From contig CM077599.1 of assembly GCA_039654915.1 (NCBI GenBank), positions 82,676,001 to 82,740,000 of the forward strand: DNA of 64,000 nt. The letters are read 5' to 3'. A program made the position numbers and the translations under genes. Each line of letters starts with the position of its first letter. Position 1 is the first letter of the stretch. The notes below the pieces were generated by a model. The model was not told the origin of the DNA. It ran no database searches and saw only the letters and a program-made list of their open reading frames with translations. The stretch is from Aquilaria yunnanensis. Taxonomy: Eukaryota; Streptophyta; Magnoliopsida; Malvales; Thymelaeaceae. Shown here piece after piece: positions 58,118-64,000 of the stretch.

Positions 58118-61100
58118 TAAATTTATATTTCACCAAAGTTCCCTTTAATTATAATTAGGTATAACTCATCCCTCAAACTTTATATTTGGGACACATTAGC
58201 CCCTTAACGGCTTGACCTATAGAAATGTTACCTTCCATTTAAGTGAGTAAACATGAAGGCTTAATTGGCGTTTTACTATGATGATGCCTAAGTGAGAGGA
58301 CTGAGAGTTCAGCGCACAGCTGAAACCAAGCCTAATTCTCCATTTCCTGCAACCAAATAATGGCCATTGAAACAGATATTGGATGATAGCGTTGATAATT
58401 TCTTCAATTAAAGCTCCATCTCTTATGGAGATTGCTCACTGTAGGTTAAGAAAAAAATGGTTTTTCTTTTCATTTTAAATCATGTGGATCACTGCACCAA
58501 ACTTACATATATAAAATGTGAAAAAAAGACATAATTGGTACACATACTTTAATATAAATATTGATATTGTTTCATTTTTTTCTTTTAATGACAAGATTCC
58601 ATTGTTAAATGTTAACATAAATCTTTGTATTGTTTTATACTGAATTCAATGTAAATGTCAATATATCTTCATAAGAGACGAAGCTAGAACTGGAGAAATC
58701 ATTAAGGGCTATAGTCCCAATATCATATGTAGCCATTACTGTGGTCTAACAGGAAATGGAGAATCAGACTTATTTTAGCATTATTATTTATTATATTAAC
58801 ATAATATTATAATAGACTTGATAAGAGTTCAAACCGGATAATATATGGCTCCAAACTCAGCACGTTAAGAGTTTAAACTTAAAATACAACTTGAGCTTGG
58901 GCTCAGTGCTCATTAGGCTTGGTTCAATAACAAAAAAAAAAAAAATGAGTTCAAACTTGAAATTTTTTATAATTGGCTCGATTCATTTCCAACCTAGCTA
59001 GTTAGAATTAGAGTTTTGAGAATTTTAAACTTTCAAATAATTAGATTTTTTTTTAATAATTTTGTATCAAATGTTGCATTGGAGATTAGATTTTGATTAT
59101 TTTTTAACAAAGAATCCGTTAAATAATGTGTCTAAGAAAATGTTACACTTAAATAATTACTTATTAATGTTGATTATTTGGCTTAAGTTTAAATTTTCTG
59201 GCTAACCAGATAGAAACTTTAAAGTATCATATTATTTGAACTTTCCCCCTCTTGCAATATAGTATACAATGTGTTAACGCCCTTTTAGCAGAATGTTTGG
59301 TGAACGAGATAAGTTGATAAATTTGTAGCTTAAATGCCTTAATTAGAGGTGAATTAACAAAATCAAGTAAGTTGCGGGAACTTAAAATTTGGTGCCTAAA
59401 AAAAAATTGTGGAAGAATTCGGTTAAAGATTTAGACTTCAATTTGACTCTAAATCAAGGAATCAAAGTGGCAACTTGTTATTATGAGATAATGTGGCATG
59501 AATAAAGTTGCATTTGTGGCCATTTCGAAAAGCACTAAGACCCCAAAAAGAGTTTTCATATGTGGCATACTCATGTCCCAGGTAAACACAATAAGATGGA
59601 TCCCTATGTATGCTCAATTAAGAAATGCACACCACCTAAATGAAATACAAGAGGAAAAAAATGGACCCCTTAGTTATTCTCTTTGAGCAATGCTAATCAA
59701 CCTAAATAAATATACAAAATAAGATGGACCCCAGTTCACATGTGTGCATACTCATTGAATCATATTCAAATATCTCATAAAATAGGAAATCATGAACGTT
59801 TGCATTATCATTGAAGCATAGTTAAAGTCCCATGAGATGAGAATAACAAATTCAAATTTTATTGGCCACATGATGTAAATTGGTTGAGGGAAAAAATTGT
59901 GGAAAATAAAATTTGGGGTCAAAATTTATCGCCACCTACAGTCATGGGCGTCGTTGTTGGTAACTTGTGGTATGTGGTCAATGCACTCTAACCTTTGCCA
60001 TTTATATTTTATAAAATCTTTGAATGAAGTTAAAGGTTAAAAGGGTTACATCGAGGGGGATGAGTTAAGCCCAAATTGAATTGAGCTTCCTATGAGAATA
60101 CCCAACCAAAAAATCAAAGATCCCGAGGCTTGGGTTTTGAATGGGAAAAAAAAAATCATATGGGAGCCGTTAAAAGATGCATCATTTAGAGATTTATTTA
60201 TCACCCTCATCCCTATATGGAGATGCATATATCCTATAACAATTGAGGGTTGCGTATTTATTCTTAATAAAAACTGTAGTTCTTTATTAAGTAGGATGTC
60301 AGAGTTACAGAAGCACTCTTGACAGATTTTCATCTATATGAGTGTTGGAGAGAAGCCGCTCCTTGGGCTATTTTAAAATCGCTAATGAAAAAGTCAGGAT
60401 ATGCACATAGTCATTAATCGTGTAGGTTTATAAACTCAATAGACACCTAATTTATTATGTGTGTTAGGTGAATTTGTGTCTGAAAACAACTATAGTTTAA
60501 GGTCGTACCACTATTGATTCTGGAACAAGGTGGCCGAGTCACTAAGCAAAGGTTCAAGGTATCACCACCTTTATTATGCATAATAAACTATCATTATCCA
60601 TCTATATATTACTTTGTTTTTCTTATTAAAATGGAGAGGGAATTGGTTTTTTTTTTTTTTGGTATTTAGAAACATTACAAGTAGAAGGATCAAAATAGTA
60701 TATTAAGAAAGTTAGAGATTAATGGTTGCTGCATGAAAGCTGGAGGACCTCACCACCCTAGTCATCCATGTGGTATTCCTTGCTTCTTACGAATTAGGTT
60801 AGTTGTTCGGAACTAGAGGTAATTGTTGGAGTATACTATTTCAATAAAAAAATATTGGGAAAAACTAATTTTTACCCTGCTAGCTGTTGTACCCAAAATT
60901 AATGATTTTATTAACCTTACATGTGTTTTGGTCTTAAACAGTTATAATTATCATTACTTTCAATGGTCCATTGATTTACTTGTAATGGTCTAATGCATTA
61001 TCTTATTTTTAAACGTCTTCTTTCTTCGGCTATATAAATGTGTTTTGTTCATTTGGGTTAGTGAGTATTCACAAGGCTTCTCTCTCCATATACCTTAGTT

Positions 61101-63202
61101 CTTCATCCATAAAAAAATATTTTTTCATATATTTTCAAATAATATTGAATAAAGAAATGTGTAAGTGGAGCTTTACTCCACAATAGTGTATATGTGTGTA
61201 GAGCTATAACAAGATGGTTGGACTATTTTGTCTTAAGGGCGGAGTGATCGAAGCCGCTTTACCAGTATTACACGAAATATCCAAAAGATAGTAGCAGACC
61301 CATGACTCATCTAAATTATTCTTGATATATAGGTGATATTTTTCCTATTTTCTGCCTATGTCACTCTCTAATATCTACTAATTTTGTATTAAAAACCATT
61401 AACTTTCGTGCTATCGGTAAGATCAAAATTTTGTTTAAATTTTATATTTTATTATTTATGAATTTTCTAATATTTTTACAGTACAGAAACAACAATATAC
61501 ATACATACATACATCTCCCAAAATATACACATTTGACATTTGTGCAAAAGTTCGATGATTTGAATCATGACTGGACTTTGCTTAAGTTAATAATTAGGTT
61601 TTATTTTCCCACCAAGATTTGTTGTAACTATTTTTTCATTAGTGTTATTATTTTTTAATTATTTTCCTATCTATGATTTGGTTTTCATTATTTTCCACCT
61701 CTTCCATTTTTTAATACCAACTTTTTTAATTTTTGTCATCAAGAAATTCCTAGAGCCTAATTGAAAGCTATAAAAGTTTGGCCACTAAAAGTGCTAACAT
61801 AAAACACTTAGGAACTTTTTTCAAGTATAGCTACTTCCTAGATCCTTACGGGCCAAACCAGTTTTGGCCCACTGAATCATTCCCTCCACCCATACCAGGC
61901 TAAATTTTAGGGTTTAAGTTGCACTGCTATTCACGCAAAGCCTATTACTATAAATGAATAGAAATTTGCAACTCTTTTTTAGTTTATATAAGATGCATGG
62001 AGGTCGTGTGTTGTTGCGGTTCATAAGATTATTGCATAAATTTATGGAAAGATGTAGAGACTTGATATAACAAAAAAATATACTTTCATGTTTCAGCCGT
62101 TGTAATTTTGGAACAAAATAATGTTCACACCTTACTAAATGGAGGCTGGAGTAAAAAATGCTACTATTAGAAACATAAGAGAAACAAATCATGGTTACCG
62201 ATATTTTGCTTTAGAAGACAATAAAAAAATGACAAAAGAATTAAAGACTAAGAGAACAAATGGAGAGGTTTGGTGACCCGCACATTGTAGTGAATATGTT
62301 TTTGTAATAAATATTAATAATAACAGTGAAAAACATAACATGTTATATGCTTCAAAATAATTCATATTTGGTCTATTAATTGAAAACAATTCAATAAAAT
62401 TTTTTATCTCCTATTAACACAAAATTTAATTTTTAATATTGATGAAAAATTTATCTAGAAAAATTTACGCTCAAATTTAACAATTATGGATCAAATTGCT
62501 TTATTAAACTATAGAGCTTGAAATAAATAATTGATGCTACAAATCTTAATAATCAATAATGAAAGAATAATGATAGAAATAATGATTAAAGCTTCATTTT
62601 AGAAAACAACAATAAATAAAATTAATAAAAAAAAGTTAGGATCAAGACAAAAGAGTGGAAAAACTTTAGGTGTGAAGAATTTAACAATTGACTTAATGAA
62701 GATAAAAAATGGCTTAACTAAAAAATAAATAAATTTTAACTAGAAAATAAACAAATTATGGTCACCAATGCCTTACTTTAAAAGATAGTTACATAAAAAA
62801 TAACAAAAAAAAAAACTTGAGGGCAAGAGAACAAATAGAAGATTTACTTAAATAGTTATAAAATTCAATGACTAAAAAGTAACATAGACGTAACTTTGGT
62901 CTAAAAAATAAAAAAATAAAAAAGTTAGAGAATGAAATCGCGTTTTAACCGAATCAAATGTGAGACAGAAGAAAACCGGAAAAATTGCAACCTAGGCCCT
63001 CATAAAGGCAAGCTCCTTACGAAATTAGATAAAAAGCGAAAAATAGCAAATCGTATCCTAAAAAAAGAAAGAAAAAAGTCAAAAGTAAAAAAAAAAAAAA
63101 ACTATTGAACAATAGCCGAAAACCAACTGAGCTCAACCAGCCCAAAACAAAGTCACTATTCATCCAACAGTACCATTGTTGATATTTAGAAATATACACC
63201 CA
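58118..63202. other. AT-rich intergenic DNA, no gene seen
   Basis: About 5 kb with only short, low-complexity reading frames on both strands. It includes A-rich runs, a (CATA)n-type stretch near 61496-61515, and the phrase AAATAAGATGGACCC repeated near 59590 and 59715. No protein domain, RNA gene or bounded transposon could be supported. Confidence 0.5.
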
Positions 63203-63540
63203 ATTCGTTTTAACTTTAGTCAATTGACTATAAAATGACTTTTTCTTATTTTTACATCTTTTTTACTTGAAACTAATTTTAATTAAAAGTCAATATTATG
63301 TAGTTACAATAATCAATTGAAAATATAATTTTTATAATCTTACTAAATTTTAATGAATTTTTCTAGTTTCAAGTCTTAAAAAAGAAAAATTCATAAAAAT
63401 TTAACAACATCCTAAAAATTTACTTTCAAATTGATTATTTCATCTACATAAACATTTACTTTCAAATGAAATTGGTTTCACGTAAAAAAGAAGAAAAAAT
63501 TAAAAAAAGGTAGTTGATTTTAGACAAAATGAATTTGCCC
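63203..63540. mobile_element. palindromic MITE, copy 3
   Basis: Same family as copies 1 and 2: CCCAATTCGTTTTAACTTTAGTCAATTGACT on the left; the right side ends in inverted TAGTTGATTTTAGACAAAATGAATTTG. It contains TTATGTAGTTACAATAATCAATTGAAA and its inverted match across the centre. Confidence 0.65.
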
Positions 63541-64000
63541 ATAGTGTAATACTAGGTGAGTTGTAGTTGCGCATTGTGGCGGCAATATATTGATTGAGCA
63601 TTTGATCATAAATAACCAAAGTTTATGACTTAGGGAAACAGATGACAATAATTTAGGAGCTCAAATACTACAAATCAGAGAGTCAATTATCTAAAAGAAA
63701 AGTGTGAGGACCACAAAGGCAAAGTTTAAAATTATGGAGTTGTGGCGATTCAATATGTCATAGCATTTAATATAAAAATAGTTTAATAATCATCAAATAA
63801 TAAAATTTGGAGTTGAAGAGAGGAAAGTTTAGAGTTCTAGTAATTAAAAAAGGGATTAACTATTAGTAAAATAAAAATTTTCAAGAAAATAAAAAAATGG
63901 GATTTAAAGTCGACCTAAAATGATGTCTAATCTTTATACAGTAAATTCTTAAGATTAATAAGGTATAAATGATGATTTTAGAAACTAAATGGTGTTTTAC
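63541..64000. other. AT-rich DNA at the window end, no gene seen
   Basis: No open frame of note and no repeat unit recognised. Confidence 0.5.

Noticed and set aside
1..64000. CRISPR arrays, operons or riboswitches
   Set aside because: The genome is nuclear plant DNA; no regularly spaced repeat-spacer arrays or known riboswitch cores were seen. The tandem repeats found have no unique spacers.

Overview
The window is nuclear DNA from a flowering plant, most likely a woody or perennial eudicot. Genes carry many short introns with GT-AG borders. Plant-specific families are present: senescence regulator S40, AP2/ERF, a TYW3-kelch-TYW2 fusion and DUF295. Long AT-rich intergenic stretches are filled with LTR retrotransposon wreckage, a LINE remnant, MITEs and hAT-like and Mutator-like elements. 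I cannot name the species. Gene models were built by eye from reading frames, splice borders and family resemblance; no alignment was run.

Gene-bearing part, 1-18 kb. The first 1.3 kb is a T-rich degenerate repeat. A complete 11-exon beta-1,3-galactosyltransferase-like gene (GT31, minus strand, 408 aa) lies at 1996-5549. It is divergent from a single-exon 105-aa membrane protein gene at 7505-7822 (plus). An S40 gene (minus, 11227-11775), a two-exon Cys/His-rich small protein gene (minus, 14450-15171) and a GT17 N-acetylglucosaminyltransferase-like gene (plus, 16896-17987, with upstream ORFs) follow.

Repeat-rich middle, 18-36.7 kb. It contains a receptor-kinase LRR scrap, a Tourist-like MITE, a 194-bp tandem duplication, an intact nuclear tRNA-His(GUG) and two hAT-like elements with internal arrays. 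It also contains a 1283-bp Mutator-like element with 324-bp inverted ends and a 10-bp target duplication that carries an ERF-type transcription factor reading frame (Pack-MULE architecture), and a LINE remnant.

Gene at 36.86-42.95 kb. A nine-exon, 1025-aa TYW3-kelch-TYW2 fusion for wybutosine modification of tRNA-Phe, with one GC-AG intron.

Graveyard, 44-57.7 kb. A minus-strand receptor-like protein (RLP) gene has been cut apart by Copia elements and an LTR-like remnant. One of the Copias was itself hit by a third hAT-like element. A minus-strand Copia, a WD40 gene scrap and a DUF295 gene fragment follow. From 57.7 kb to the end I see no gene, only AT-rich DNA with two more copies of a palindromic MITE that also occurs at 29.9 kb.

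The protein-coding genes do not form a pathway; they are independent housekeeping or regulatory loci. The most notable structures are the ERF-carrying Pack-MULE and the three hAT-like elements that share an architecture but carry different subterminal motifs.
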